Numbered from the stretch's first letter, positions 1 through 6,905 are shown. The stretch is DNA of 6,906 bases from Peptococcaceae bacterium UBA3937 (GCA_002385735.1 DGEB01000012.1:5545-12450); one strand, 5' to 3'. Notes: generated by a model not told the origin, from the letters alone. Translations and numbers: made by a program.

Positions 1-423
1 CCGCCGGAGATGACCTGCCCGCCGTCGCTGCCTTGTCCGTCTTCGGAACAAGGGCCAAGGCCACCGGCCTGTCCCCTGCTGCCCTGTCCGCCCATGATGC
101 CGGGAGCGCCACTCTTTGGAGCTCCGGGAATGCCCGCGGGTTCGCCTTTTGAACCATGCCCGTCACCGTTTGGACAGGGGGGCCCAGGGCTGCCTTTTCA
201 GGCTCCTGTTCCTACGGCCCCTCCCTTTATGTGCCCTTATTTCCGGCTGGCGCATGCTTATGTGCCCTGGCAGTTCATGAGGACGGTCTTCAGTCCCGCC
301 GAAGGATTGGCCAAGGGGACGATCTTCCCTGAACTGTATATGCCGCAAGGGCAATACGGGCCGTGTGAAGGGCCCAAACCTTGTCGATTATCATTCGGAG
401 GGGGTGTTCCTTGTGAATACTAA
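1..423 (+). CDS. cotJA: Spore coat protein CotJA with a Pro/Cys-rich N-terminal region (5' end probably outside the window)
   Basis: CotJA is a small spore-coat component that assembles with CotJB and CotJC. The recognisable family core is at about residues 79-113 (numbered from the ATG at base 10), with AYVPWQ, VFSPAEGLAKGT and FPELY. Before it lies about 75 residues very rich in Pro, Gly and Cys, including six Cys-Pro pairs (C3, C9, C21, C26, C50, C75). Three more cysteines (119, 125, 135) follow the core. The start is uncertain. The frame is open from base 1, and the ATG at 10 has GGAG directly against it, too close to serve as a ribosome binding site. A second candidate, ATG at 130, has GGAG 8 nt upstream and would give 97 residues, nearer the roughly 80-residue length of Bacillus CotJA. 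The same Pro/Cys composition continues to the window edge, which favours a longer protein. The 3' end overlaps cotJB. The family call is firm; the start is not. Confidence 0.85.
   Translation, partial: PPEMTCPPSLPCPSSEQGPRPPACPLLPCPPMMPGAPLFGAPGMPAGSPFEPCPSPFGQGGPGLPFQAPVPTAPPFMCPYFRLAHAYVPWQFMRTVFSPAEGLAKGTIFPELYMPQGQYGPCEGPKPCRLSFGGGVPCEY
397..406 (+). promoter_or_regulatory. Ribosome binding site of cotJB, inside the end of cotJA
   Basis: The purine-rich run GGAGGGGGTG sits within the last codons of cotJA and ends 6 nt before the GTG at 413. It decides the cotJB start: the upstream in-frame GTG at 365 has no comparable site. Confidence 0.65.
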
Positions 424-679
424 CGTTCAACCTTGTCCTTCTTTATTGCAGAGGATTCAACAGGTTTCTTTCGCCGCTCTGGAATTGAACCTTTATCTGG
501 ACACCCACCCGGAGGACACCAGAGCACTTGAACAATACAATCGGTTGCATAAGGAACTTTGTGAATTAAAAGCACAATTTGAACAACAACGGGGTGAACC
601 CTTGTTGAATTTCGGTTATGGCGCGAATTCCGCCAAAACCTGGCGCTGGGCGGAAACCCCTTGGCCATGGGATCTGTAG
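413..679 (+). CDS. cotJB: Spore coat protein CotJB
   Basis: CotJB is the second member of the CotJ coat module and probably helps place CotJC in the spore coat. The protein is 88 residues from the GTG at 413, almost the usual family length of about 87. Family hallmarks are visible in order: LLQRIQ with FAALELNLYLDTHP (about residues 11-33), a charged helical stretch around ALEQYNRLHKEL, then LLNFGY (64-69) and a tryptophan-rich tail ending ETPWPWDL. GTG at 413 was chosen over GTG at 365 because only the former has a ribosome binding site and gives the family length. The first 11 nt overlap the end of cotJA, so the two are probably translationally coupled. cotJC follows after 18 nt. Confidence 0.92.
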   Translation: MNTNVQPCPSLLQRIQQVSFAALELNLYLDTHPEDTRALEQYNRLHKELCELKAQFEQQRGEPLLNFGYGANSAKTWRWAETPWPWDL

Positions 680-697
680 AAAGGGGGTAAAGAAAAG

Positions 698-1270
698 ATG
701 TGGGTCTATGAAAAGAAATTACAGTATCCGGTTAGAGTTTCCGGCAAGAACGTGCATCTGGCAAAGTGGATTATCACCCAGTATGGCGGTCCGGATGGAG
801 AATTGTCCGCCTCCTTGCGCTATCTGAACCAGCGTTATTCCATGCCAACCGAACGGGCCAAGGCCACCTTGAACGACATCGGCACGGAAGAGCTGGCCCA
901 TTTGGAAATAGTTGGAACCCTGGTCTATAAACTGACTAAGGACGCGACAGTCGAGGAGTTAAAGGCTGCCGGCTTAGGTGGGCATTATGCCGATCATGAC
1001 CGCGCCCTCTTTTATGTAGATGCGGTAGGCAACCCCTGGAAAGCCGCTTACATTCAGGCCAAAGGCGATCCCATCGCGGACCTTCATGAAAACATGGCGG
1101 CGGAACAAAAAGCGCGGGCCACTTATAACTGGCTGATCAACCTGTCCGATGATCCTCAGGTGACCGATGTCCTGCGCTTCCTCCGGGAGCGGGAGGTCGT
1201 GCATTTTCAACGTTTCGGGGAATTGCTGAATCATGTGCAGGATTTTATGCTGGAGAAAAAGTGCTATTAA
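698..1270 (+). CDS. cotJC: Spore coat protein CotJC, manganese-catalase family
   Basis: CotJC belongs to the di-manganese catalase family, which converts hydrogen peroxide to water and oxygen, and is deposited in the spore coat. It has 190 residues, against 189 in B. subtilis. The expected metal ligands all appear to be present: E35 (PDGELSASLRY), E65 and H68 in EELAHLE, E136 (AAEQKAR), and H169 in REREVVHF. Their spacing closely tracks the five ligands known from Lactobacillus plantarum manganese catalase (E35, E66, H69, E148, H181), so an active dinuclear site is plausible. The protein lacks the longer C-terminal part of free manganese catalases, as is normal for CotJC, and ends in KKCY. 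The ATG at 698 follows AAAGGGGGT with a 9-nt spacer. It is the last gene of the cotJ operon, and a terminator lies 27 nt downstream. The sporulation promoter must be left of the window. Catalytic activity is inferred. Confidence 0.95.
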   Translation: MWVYEKKLQYPVRVSGKNVHLAKWIITQYGGPDGELSASLRYLNQRYSMPTERAKATLNDIGTEELAHLEIVGTLVYKLTKDATVEELKAAGLGGHYADHDRALFYVDAVGNPWKAAYIQAKGDPIADLHENMAAEQKARATYNWLINLSDDPQVTDVLRFLREREVVHFQRFGELLNHVQDFMLEKKCY

Positions 1271-1295
1271 TGATTAATGCTAAAAGGAGATCAAG

Positions 1296-1337
1296 ATGGT
1301 AGCGGGGATAAATGGAGCCCCGCTGCCGGCTTTTTAA
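1296..1337 (+). CDS. Possible 13-residue mini-ORF across the cotJ terminator (speculative)
   Basis: An ATG at 1296 is preceded by AAAAGGAGA with a 6-nt spacer, a textbook ribosome binding site. The frame encodes MVAGINGAPLPAF and stops with TAA exactly at the end of the terminator T-run. Most of its codons lie inside the hairpin, so the composition is dictated by the stem. It may be a chance frame, a remnant of a lost downstream gene, or a translated peptide whose ribosome would disturb the hairpin. No homology can be claimed. Confidence 0.2.
   Translation: MVAGINGAPLPAF
1298..1335 (+). terminator. Rho-independent terminator of the cotJ operon
   Basis: GGTAGCGGGG (1298-1307) pairs with CCCCGCTGCC (1318-1327) as a 10-bp stem with one T-G wobble and a 10-nt loop. 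The sequence GGC and then five T (1331-1335) follow. It lies 27 nt after the cotJC stop. On the opposite strand the stem is followed only by an interrupted T-rich stretch, so any termination of the convergent minus-strand gene would be weak. Confidence 0.72.
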
Positions 1338-1439
1338 TATGGATGCGCCCCCACCCAGGCTCTCCTGTGCGCCCAGACCCCTTGCCTGTCCGCCAGCCCT
1401 TTGCATTTTCTTTGGCCCGGCGGGCAAAATAGGAAGGAT

Positions 1440-1952
1440 CTAATAGCGTTTGTATTTTTGCAGGGTAAGAATCAAGGGAAGCGCCAGCAGCCCTCCGCCG
1501 GCGGCTTGGGTAATATTGGCGACCATGCTTAAAACAGCGGTGGGGAAACCATACAGGAAGGTCTCGTAGGCCAGATAGCCGCTCACCATCAGCAGGCCGC
1601 CCAGGCAAATCCCGCAAAGGCTTGCGGCGGTGATTCGCCAAAGGGAATCGCTTTTTTTCTTTACGGCATAAAAACAAGCACCGGTAACCAGGGCTTCCAC
1701 TCCTTTAATCAGGAAGGTCGCCGGGGCATAAATGGTATAACCGGAGATGAGATCCGCTGCTGCTGACCCGATGGCCGCGGCCAGGCTCCCTAAAACCGGA
1801 CCCAGCAGGATACCGCAAAGATAAACCATGCTGTCTCCGATATGAATATACCCTTTGGTCGGGGTGGGGATTTGAATGATTAGGGTGCCGACCATCACCA
1901 GCGCGGCCATGAAACCCGCCGTAGCCAGTTGCTCGGTTTTAAACAACCTCAT
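1440..1952 (-). CDS. ECF transporter S component, substrate unknown (PF07155-like)
   Basis: This is an integral membrane substrate-binding subunit of an energy-coupling-factor vitamin transporter. The 170 residues form about six hydrophobic segments with a short basic N-terminus and a basic C-terminus (LQKYKRY). The diagnostic stretch is IPTPTKGYIHIGD (28-40), followed by LLGPVLGSLAAAIGSAAADL (49-68), GYTIYAPATFLIKG (71-84) and an AxxxA pair in helix 1 (A12, A16), the type of motif S components use to contact EcfT. The family contains riboflavin and other vitamin carriers, and the sequence does not settle the substrate. No EcfA or EcfT gene adjoins it, so it would share a module encoded elsewhere (group II arrangement). 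The ATG has a perfect AGGAGGT site with a 6-nt spacer (complement of 1959-1965). It converges on the cotJ operon and diverges from trkA. I see no riboswitch in the 200 nt upstream, and a minus-strand promoter could not be assigned. Confidence 0.85.
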   Translation of the reverse strand: MRLFKTEQLATAGFMAALVMVGTLIIQIPTPTKGYIHIGDSMVYLCGILLGPVLGSLAAAIGSAAADLISGYTIYAPATFLIKGVEALVTGACFYAVKKKSDSLWRITAASLCGICLGGLLMVSGYLAYETFLYGFPTAVLSMVANITQAAGGGLLALPLILTLQKYKRY

Positions 1953-1998
1953 GCGTCAACCTCCTCAAATTTTTCTTGGCGTGTCGGTGGAAGAAGCA

Positions 1999-2030
1999 TT
2001 GACAAGGCTAAAGCTTCGCGTTACTATAAT
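1999..2030 (+). promoter_or_regulatory. Sigma-A-type promoter for the trkA-trkH-typA operon
   Basis: A consensus -35 TTGACA (1999-2004) is followed after 17 nt by TACTAT (2022-2027). A full-consensus TATAAT overlaps it at 2025-2030 but with a 20-nt spacer. The 17-nt pairing is the more likely one. Transcription would start near 2034-2037 and give a leader of about 140 nt before trkA. No other match of this quality was seen in the intergenic region. Confidence 0.65.
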
Positions 2031-2031
2031 T

Positions 2032-2044
2032 TTTGCGACGCAAA
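2032..2044. promoter_or_regulatory. Perfect inverted repeat just downstream of the -10 (possible operator)
   Basis: TTTGCG-A-CGCAAA is a perfect 6-bp dyad around a single base. It covers the predicted transcription start of the trk promoter, where a bound repressor would block initiation. It is also in the divergent gap shared with the ECF S-component gene. The centre is too tight for an RNA hairpin, so a DNA-binding protein site is more plausible. The function is inferred. Confidence 0.35.
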
Positions 2045-2174
2045 GAAATTTGTTATAAAATAATTATATCTGAAAAGAAACAAGATATGTAGACAAGAAA
2101 TAAAAAACATTAAAATATTTAGAATTACGTTGGGACAGAATTTTTTAAGACCATTGAAGGAGAGCCTGGAGCAA
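2045..2174 (+). other. AT-rich untranslated leader of trkA
   Basis: Between the predicted transcription start and trkA lies sequence of about 20% GC (22 G/C among bases 2041-2150, counted by hand), far below the flanking genes. It contains no convincing ORF, no T-run hairpin and nothing I recognise as a c-di-AMP (ydaO) riboswitch, which controls potassium transporters in some Firmicutes. A short palindrome, AAATATTT, lies at 2113-2120. Confidence 0.4.
2157..2162 (+). promoter_or_regulatory. Ribosome binding site of trkA
   Basis: AAGGAG lies 12 nt before the ATG at 2175, a slightly long but workable spacing. It supports that ATG over the in-frame TTG at 2130, which has no purine-rich site upstream. 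Confidence 0.55.
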
Positions 2175-3512
2175 ATGCGAGCAATTATTATCGGAGTGGG
2201 GAAAATCGGCTACAATTTAGCGAAGGTTTTAGTCAAAGAGGGGCATGAAGTTGTGGTCATCGAAAAAGAAGAAGAGCGGGCGAAAATAATCCGCGAGTAT
2301 TTGGACGCGGAGGTGTTGATGGGCAACGGCGCCAGCAGCGCCTTGCTGGAAGAAGCGGGCGTGAAGGGAGCCGGTTTGGTCATTGCCGTAACCGCCAGCG
2401 ATGAGGTGAATATGATTGCCTGTATGGTGGCCAAATCCTACGGCGTGGAAAAAACCGTCGCCCGGGTCCGGAATTTGGACTATATTAACCAGAACCAGGA
2501 AATCAGCAAGACTTTTCCGGGAATCGACCGGATTATTAATCCTGAACTGGTAACGGCGCAGGAAATTGTCAAACTGATTAACGCTCCCGAAGCTTTGGAT
2601 GTGGAATACTATGCCGACGGGAAGATTCAACTTTTGGAACTGCGCATTAAGGAACAATCCAACGTGATCAACAAGTGCCTAAAGGAGCTGAAGCTGGATT
2701 GCCCCTTCCTCATCCTGGCCATTAAGCGGGACGAACAGTTAATCATCCCCGCCGGAGAGGACCGGATCCTCCCCAATGACATCATCTTTCTCCTAGCGAA
2801 AACGGAGGAGATGGTTCATCTGGAACAATTACTGGGCATCGAACGGCTAAGAGCCCAGAGGATCATGGTTCTAGGGGGCGAGTTTACCAGCTATCATCTG
2901 GCGAAAATGCTGGAGGAACAAAATTACTCCGTGAAAATCATTGAGAAGGAGTATAACAAGTGTGTTGATTTGGCGGAAAACCTCAAGCACACCATGGTTT
3001 TGTACGGAGATGCCACGGATATCGATTTTTTAGTTAATGAAGGCATCAGGAATGTGGATGTCTTTGTCTCTTTAAGCCGGGATGACAAGTTAAATTTACT
3101 GGTCAGCCTGATTGCCAAAAATCAGGGCGTCAAACGGACCATAGCGCAAGTGGGGCATTCCGATTATATCAACCTAATGGAGAATGTAGGCATTGATGTA
3201 GGGGTAAGCCCCCGGGTGCTCACGGCCAACGAAATCCTGCGTTACGTCAGTAAAAGCAACAATATCCTTTCGGTAACCCTGTTAAGTAATGAAGATGCGG
3301 AAATGACCGAATTGGTGATTGCGGAAGACAGCCCGGCAGCTCATCAAAAACTGCGGGATCTGCGCCTGCCCGCCGGAGCGTTAATCGGGTCCGTTTACCG
3401 GAACAATGAGGTGATCATTCCGACCGGCAATGATGAACTGAAACCGGGGGATGTGGTGGCGTTATTTGCCCTGCCCAAGGCGGTGGGACGGGCCCTGGAC
3501 TACTTAACATAA
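2175..3512 (+). CDS. trkA: Trk potassium uptake system peripheral subunit TrkA
   Basis: TrkA is the cytoplasmic nucleotide-binding protein that forms a gating ring under TrkH and controls potassium flow. The ATG at 2175 gives 445 residues (E. coli TrkA has 458) and puts the first beta strand at the N-terminus. Domain order is RCK_N (about 1-120), TrkA_C (about 140-215), RCK_N (about 229-345) and TrkA_C (about 365-445), the tandem form typical of TrkA rather than the single-copy KtrA. The first Rossmann fold has an intact GVGKIG (7-12) and E30 at the end of strand 2. The second is worn: the corresponding stretch reads GGEFTS (234-239), losing two of the glycines, although E257 and GDATD (278-282) remain. 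Nucleotide binding may therefore be unequal between the halves. trkH follows after 18 nt. The family call is very secure. Confidence 0.96.
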   Translation: MRAIIIGVGKIGYNLAKVLVKEGHEVVVIEKEEERAKIIREYLDAEVLMGNGASSALLEEAGVKGAGLVIAVTASDEVNMIACMVAKSYGVEKTVARVRNLDYINQNQEISKTFPGIDRIINPELVTAQEIVKLINAPEALDVEYYADGKIQLLELRIKEQSNVINKCLKELKLDCPFLILAIKRDEQLIIPAGEDRILPNDIIFLLAKTEEMVHLEQLLGIERLRAQRIMVLGGEFTSYHLAKMLEEQNYSVKIIEKEYNKCVDLAENLKHTMVLYGDATDIDFLVNEGIRNVDVFVSLSRDDKLNLLVSLIAKNQGVKRTIAQVGHSDYINLMENVGIDVGVSPRVLTANEILRYVSKSNNILSVTLLSNEDAEMTELVIAEDSPAAHQKLRDLRLPAGALIGSVYRNNEVIIPTGNDELKPGDVVALFALPKAVGRALDYLT

Positions 3513-3530
3513 TAACAGGGGGACCGGCTG

Positions 3531-4982
3531 ATGAACTATCGGAACGTTACTTACGCGCTTAGCCTGATCATGATGATAATCGGCTTGTCGATGCTTTTTC
3601 CCGCCCTCTGGTCGTTCTACTACGGGGAGATTGAAGCATGGGCTTTTCTTTTATCTAGTGGGGCGGTTTTTCTGGTCAGCCTAATTGCTTATAAAACTAC
3701 GGAAATGGGCGACCATCTCTTAATTAAAGAGGTCTATTGCATCGTTAGCCTGGCCTGGCTTTTGGCTTCTTTTTTTGGCGCGCTGCCTTATTTAATTACC
3801 GGCACCTTTACTTCCTTTACGGATGCTTTTTTTGAGACCATGTCCGGCTTTACCACCACCGGGGCCAGCGTGCTTTCCGATGTGGAGAACTTGCCCAGGG
3901 GGATCTTGTTCTGGCGCAGTATGACTTGTTGGCTGGGGGGCATGGGGATTATTGTGCTCTTTGTGGCCTTGCTGGCTACCCTGGGCACCGGCGGGGAGAA
4001 GATGTTTCAGGCCGAATCGCCGGGGGCTTCCATGGTCCGCAAGTTTAAGCCGCGGATTAGTGATGCCGCCAAAGTGTTATGGCGCACCTATTTACTTTTG
4101 ACGGCAGGAGGAACGGTTGGTCTGTATCTTTTGGGGATGCCCCTTTTTGATGCCTTGTGCCATAGCTTTGGCTGCGTGTCCACCGGGGGGATCTCCACCA
4201 AAAACGCCGGCCTTGGCTTTTACGATCAGGCGGGGATTCAGTGGGCCGTGACTATTTTAATGTACTTGTCCGGAGCCAATTTTGCGCTGTATTACCTTTC
4301 CTGGCGGGATAAAACGCCCCGGCCCTTTTTTCGGGACAGTGAATTCCGGGTTTATACATACCTGATCTTGCTGGCGGTGATTCTGATTGGCTTTAATCTC
4401 ACCACGCAGACCGGTGCCGCGCTGGAGGATACCATCCGCCCGGCGGTTTTTCATGTGGTCTCCTTTCTTACCACCACCGGCTATGTGGCGGCCGATTATA
4501 CCACCTGGCCCTTGTTTTCCACTCTTCTTTTGATGCTTCTGATGCTTAGCGGGGCTTGTGCGGGTTCCACCAGCGGCGGGATGAAGATCGACCGGATGCT
4601 GGTCATGTTTAAGCAGTCGGTCCTCACGCTGCGTCATCACCTGCATCCCCGGGCGGTGTTTCCTTTAAAGCTGGACCATCGGGTGATGGAACAGGAAAAG
4701 ATTATGGCGATTCTGCAATTTTTCTTCCTATACATCATCATTGTTATGGGCGGGACATTATTGATGGCGGCCCAGGGCTTGGATTTGGCGTCGGCCTTTA
4801 CGGCGGTGGCGGCCAGTATCAGCAATTCCGGCGTCGGCCTGGGGCAGGTCGGGCCGGGGCTGGGTTACGGCTTTCTGTCTTCCGCCGGCAAGTATTTTTT
4901 AGCCTTTTTGATGCTGCTGGGGAGGCTGGAGCTGTTTACGGTACTGGTTCTCTTATTACCTGCCTTTTGGCGCCGGGATTAA
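3531..4982 (+). CDS. trkH: Trk potassium uptake system membrane subunit TrkH
   Basis: TrkH is the ion-conducting membrane subunit of the Trk potassium uptake system, gated by TrkA. The 483 residues equal the length of E. coli TrkH. Four pore-loop repeats can be read: TTTGAS (108-113), VSTGGIS (216-222), TTTGYV (314-319) and SNSGVGLG (431-438), with filter glycines at about 111, 219, 317 and 434. Other family marks are GGMGIIVL (136-143), QAESPG (160-165), the intramembrane loop SGACAGSTSGGMK (340-352) and GRLELFT (464-470), whose arginine (465) matches the conserved Arg near the TrkH pore. The ATG at 3531 follows AGGGGGA with a 7-nt spacer. It lies between trkA (18-nt gap) and typA (35-nt gap) on the same strand. 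All filter glycines are present, so a functional channel is expected. Confidence 0.96.
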   Translation: MNYRNVTYALSLIMMIIGLSMLFPALWSFYYGEIEAWAFLLSSGAVFLVSLIAYKTTEMGDHLLIKEVYCIVSLAWLLASFFGALPYLITGTFTSFTDAFFETMSGFTTTGASVLSDVENLPRGILFWRSMTCWLGGMGIIVLFVALLATLGTGGEKMFQAESPGASMVRKFKPRISDAAKVLWRTYLLLTAGGTVGLYLLGMPLFDALCHSFGCVSTGGISTKNAGLGFYDQAGIQWAVTILMYLSGANFALYYLSWRDKTPRPFFRDSEFRVYTYLILLAVILIGFNLTTQTGAALEDTIRPAVFHVVSFLTTTGYVAADYTTWPLFSTLLLMLLMLSGACAGSTSGGMKIDRMLVMFKQSVLTLRHHLHPRAVFPLKLDHRVMEQEKIMAILQFFFLYIIIVMGGTLLMAAQGLDLASAFTAVAASISNSGVGLGQVGPGLGYGFLSSAGKYFLAFLMLLGRLELFTVLVLLLPAFWRRD

Positions 4983-5002
4983 GGAAGAGCGGATACAGGA
5001 CG

Positions 5003-5009
5003 AGGGGGA
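5003..5009 (+). promoter_or_regulatory. Ribosome binding site of typA
   Basis: AGGGGGA lies 8 nt before the ATG at 5018. It supports that start over the in-frame TTG at 4967, which lies inside the end of trkH. Confidence 0.6.
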
Positions 5010-5017
5010 AAAGCAAA

Positions 5018-6847
5018 ATGCAATGTGCAAAGATCCGTAATATCGCGATTATCGCCCATGTTGACCATGGGAAAACTTCTTTAGTGGATGAGCTTTTGGT
5101 TCAGGCCGGGGCCTTCGCCGGCCACGAGCAGGTGGGGGAGAGGGTCCTTGATTCCAATGAGTTGGAACGGGAAAAAGGGATTACCATCCTGGCGAAAAAT
5201 ACGTCCATTCAGTACACCGGGTACCTGATTAATATTGTGGATACCCCGGGCCATGCCGACTTTGGGGGCGAAGTGGAGCGGATTATGAAAATGGTGGACG
5301 GGGTCTTGCTGGTGGTGGACGCCTTTGAGGGTTGCATGCCTCAGACCCGCTTTGTCTTGAAAAAGGCCCTGGAACAGAAACTGGTTCCCATTGTGGTGGT
5401 GAATAAAATGGACCGGGAGAACGCCCGCCCCCTGGAGGTGGTGGACGAGGTACTGGATTTGTTCATCGATTTGGGGGTAGAGGAAGAGGCCCTTGATTTC
5501 CCGGTGGTTTACGTTTCGGCTCTGGAAGGCTGGGCTTCTTATGATGCCAGGAAGAAAGGGGAAAACCTGGCACCTTTGTTTGACACCATTATTGAAAGGA
5601 TTCCCGCCCCGACCGGGGATGCGGGCGGCCCGCTGCAGTTGCAGGTCAGTTTGCTGGATTACAATGACTACCTGGGCCGGGTGGCCATCGGCAGAATCAG
5701 CCGGGGCACGATTAAAAGCGGCAGCACCATTACCCTGGTCAAAAGAGACGGTAGCCTGGAAAACCGCCGGGTGGCCAAGCTCTTTGGTTTTGCCGGTTTG
5801 AAGCGGGTGGAGATTGAAGCAGGGGGAACGGGCGAGATCGTGGCCGTCGGAGGCTTAGGGGAAGTCTTTGTCGGAGAAACCATCTGTGAGCTCAATCAAC
5901 CGGACCCGCTGCCCCTGCTGAAGATCGACGAGCCCACCCTGCAGATGAGCTTTCTCGTGAATGATTCGCCTTTTGCCGGCCAAGAAGGGGAGCCGGTCAC
6001 TTCAAGGAAGCTGGGCGCACGCCTGAAGAAAGAAATGGAGAAGGATGTTTCCTTAAGGGTGGAAGATACCGGCAGTCCCGATGTTTTCCTGGTTTCCGGC
6101 CGGGGAGAATTGCATTTGGCCATCCTCATCGAAACCATGCGCCGGGAAGGGCTGGAATTCCAGATCTCGAAGCCCCAGGTCATCCTGAAACGGGAAGGGG
6201 AAAAGCAGCTGGAGCCCTTTGAGAATCTGGTTATTGACACTCCGGAGGATAGTGTCGGCCCGGTGATGGAAAAGCTGGGGGTCCGCAAAGGGGACCTTTT
6301 GAACATGGTCAACACCGGCGGGCGCGTGCGACTGGAATACTCTATTCCGGCCCGGGGTCTGGTCGGCTTCCGGACGGAATTCCTTACCGATACGCGGGGT
6401 TACGGGGTGATGTACCACAGCTTTGACGGCTATAAGGAATACCGGGGCGAGCTTACCCGCCGCCGCAACGGCGTGCTGATTGCATGGGAGACCGGTACGG
6501 CCACTACTTACGGCCTGCTGGCGGCGGAAGAGCGGGGGATCCTTTTTCTTACGCCCGGAGTGGAGGTTTACGAAGGGATGATTGTCGGGGAAAACAGCCG
6601 CGAACAGGATATTGTGGTCAATGTCTGCAAGGAAAAGCAGCTTTCCAACATGCGTTCCTCCACCAAGGACGAGACCGTGAAACTAAAGGCGGCGCGGCTT
6701 CTGTCCCTTGAGCAATGTATCGAGTTTCTGGAGGACGACGAATACCTGGAGGTTACCCCGAACTCCTTGCGCTTAAGGAAAGAGGTGCTGAACAAAGCCG
6801 AAAGGGCCAAATACGAAAAAAACAAGCGGTCGTCCCTTTCCGGATAA
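5018..6847 (+). CDS. typA: Translational GTPase TypA/BipA
   Basis: TypA (BipA) is a ribosome-binding GTPase related to EF-G and LepA, linked to 50S assembly and growth under stress such as cold. The protein has 609 residues, normal for the family. All GTPase motifs are intact: AHVDHGKTS (13-21), the switch I region EREKGITI (50-57), DTPGH (75-79), NKMD (129-132) and SAL (167-169). An EF-Tu-like beta-barrel (about 205-295), an EF-G domain III-like part containing SGRGELHL (360-367), an EF-G domain V-like part with [11 protein letters not shown] (445-455), and the TypA-specific C-terminal domain with YEGMIVGEN (518-526) and [10 protein letters not shown] (538-547) follow in order. The ATG at 5018 begins just before the first GTPase strand. 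It sits 35 nt after trkH with no terminator between, so it is probably transcribed with trkAH. No terminator is seen after it either. Confidence 0.97.
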   Translation: MQCAKIRNIAIIAHVDHGKTSLVDELLVQAGAFAGHEQVGERVLDSNELEREKGITILAKNTSIQYTGYLINIVDTPGHADFGGEVERIMKMVDGVLLVVDAFEGCMPQTRFVLKKALEQKLVPIVVVNKMDRENARPLEVVDEVLDLFIDLGVEEEALDFPVVYVSALEGWASYDARKKGENLAPLFDTIIERIPAPTGDAGGPLQLQVSLLDYNDYLGRVAIGRISRGTIKSGSTITLVKRDGSLENRRVAKLFGFAGLKRVEIEAGGTGEIVAVGGLGEVFVGETICELNQPDPLPLLKIDEPTLQMSFLVNDSPFAGQEGEPVTSRKLGARLKKEMEKDVSLRVEDTGSPDVFLVSGRGELHLAILIETMRREGLEFQISKPQVILKREGEKQLEPFENLVIDTPEDSVGPVMEKLGVRKGDLLNMVNTGGRVRLEYSIPARGLVGFRTEFLTDTRGYGVMYHSFDGYKEYRGELTRRRNGVLIAWETGTATTYGLLAAEERGILFLTPGVEVYEGMIVGENSREQDIVVNVCKEKQLSNMRSSTKDETVKLKAARLLSLEQCIEFLEDDEYLEVTPNSLRLRKEVLNKAERAKYEKNKRSSLSG

Positions 6848-6866
6848 AGGTTTTTGCGGCTGGGCC

Positions 6867-6905
6867 GAGGTTGAATTATGAGGTTGTATTATGAGGAAGA
6901 ATTAT
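6867..6905 (+). repeat. Three tandem 13-bp repeats, each with GAGG and ATG; probable start region of the next gene
   Basis: The units GAGGTTGAATTAT, GAGGTTGTATTAT and GAGGAAGAATTAT run head to tail, each completed to ATG by the following G. Each ATG (6878, 6891, 6904) has GAGG 7 nt upstream, a workable ribosome binding site. Because 13 is not a multiple of 3, the three ATGs are in three different frames. From 6878 the readable codons are MRLYYEEEL, and from 6891 MRKNY. The window ends before the true downstream frame can be told, and the array may continue beyond it. Confidence 0.7.

Noticed and set aside
365..412. A longer CotJB starting at the GTG at 365
   Set aside because: There is no ribosome binding site before it, and the extra 16 residues do not resemble the family. 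GTG at 413 has a good site and gives the expected length.
1412..1424. A terminator for the minus-strand S-component gene at GGCCCGGCGGGC
   Set aside because: The stem is about 4 bp and there is no T-run after it on the minus strand.
1953..2100. A TPP or FMN riboswitch upstream of the minus-strand S-component gene
   Set aside because: No conserved riboswitch blocks could be found when reading the minus strand, and the region is mostly AT-rich.
2130..2174. TTG at 2130 as the start of trkA
   Set aside because: The sequence upstream is AT-rich without a Shine-Dalgarno. TrkA proteins begin right at the first Rossmann strand, which matches the ATG at 2175.
2045..2174. A c-di-AMP or other riboswitch in the trkA leader
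   Set aside because: The leader is about 20% GC, with no GC-rich stems, no terminator-like hairpin and none of the conserved blocks I would expect.
4967..5017. TTG at 4967 as the start of typA
   Set aside because: It lies inside the end of trkH and adds 17 residues ahead of the GTPase domain. ATG at 5018 has a properly spaced ribosome binding site.
5896..6418. Overlapping antisense frames of over 100 codons inside typA
   Set aside because: They are mirror frames of a well-conserved GTPase gene, with no ribosome binding site or recognisable domain.
6856..6867. A terminator after typA (CGGC-TGG-GCCG)
   Set aside because: The stem is only 4 bp and no T-run follows it; the five T lie before the stem instead.
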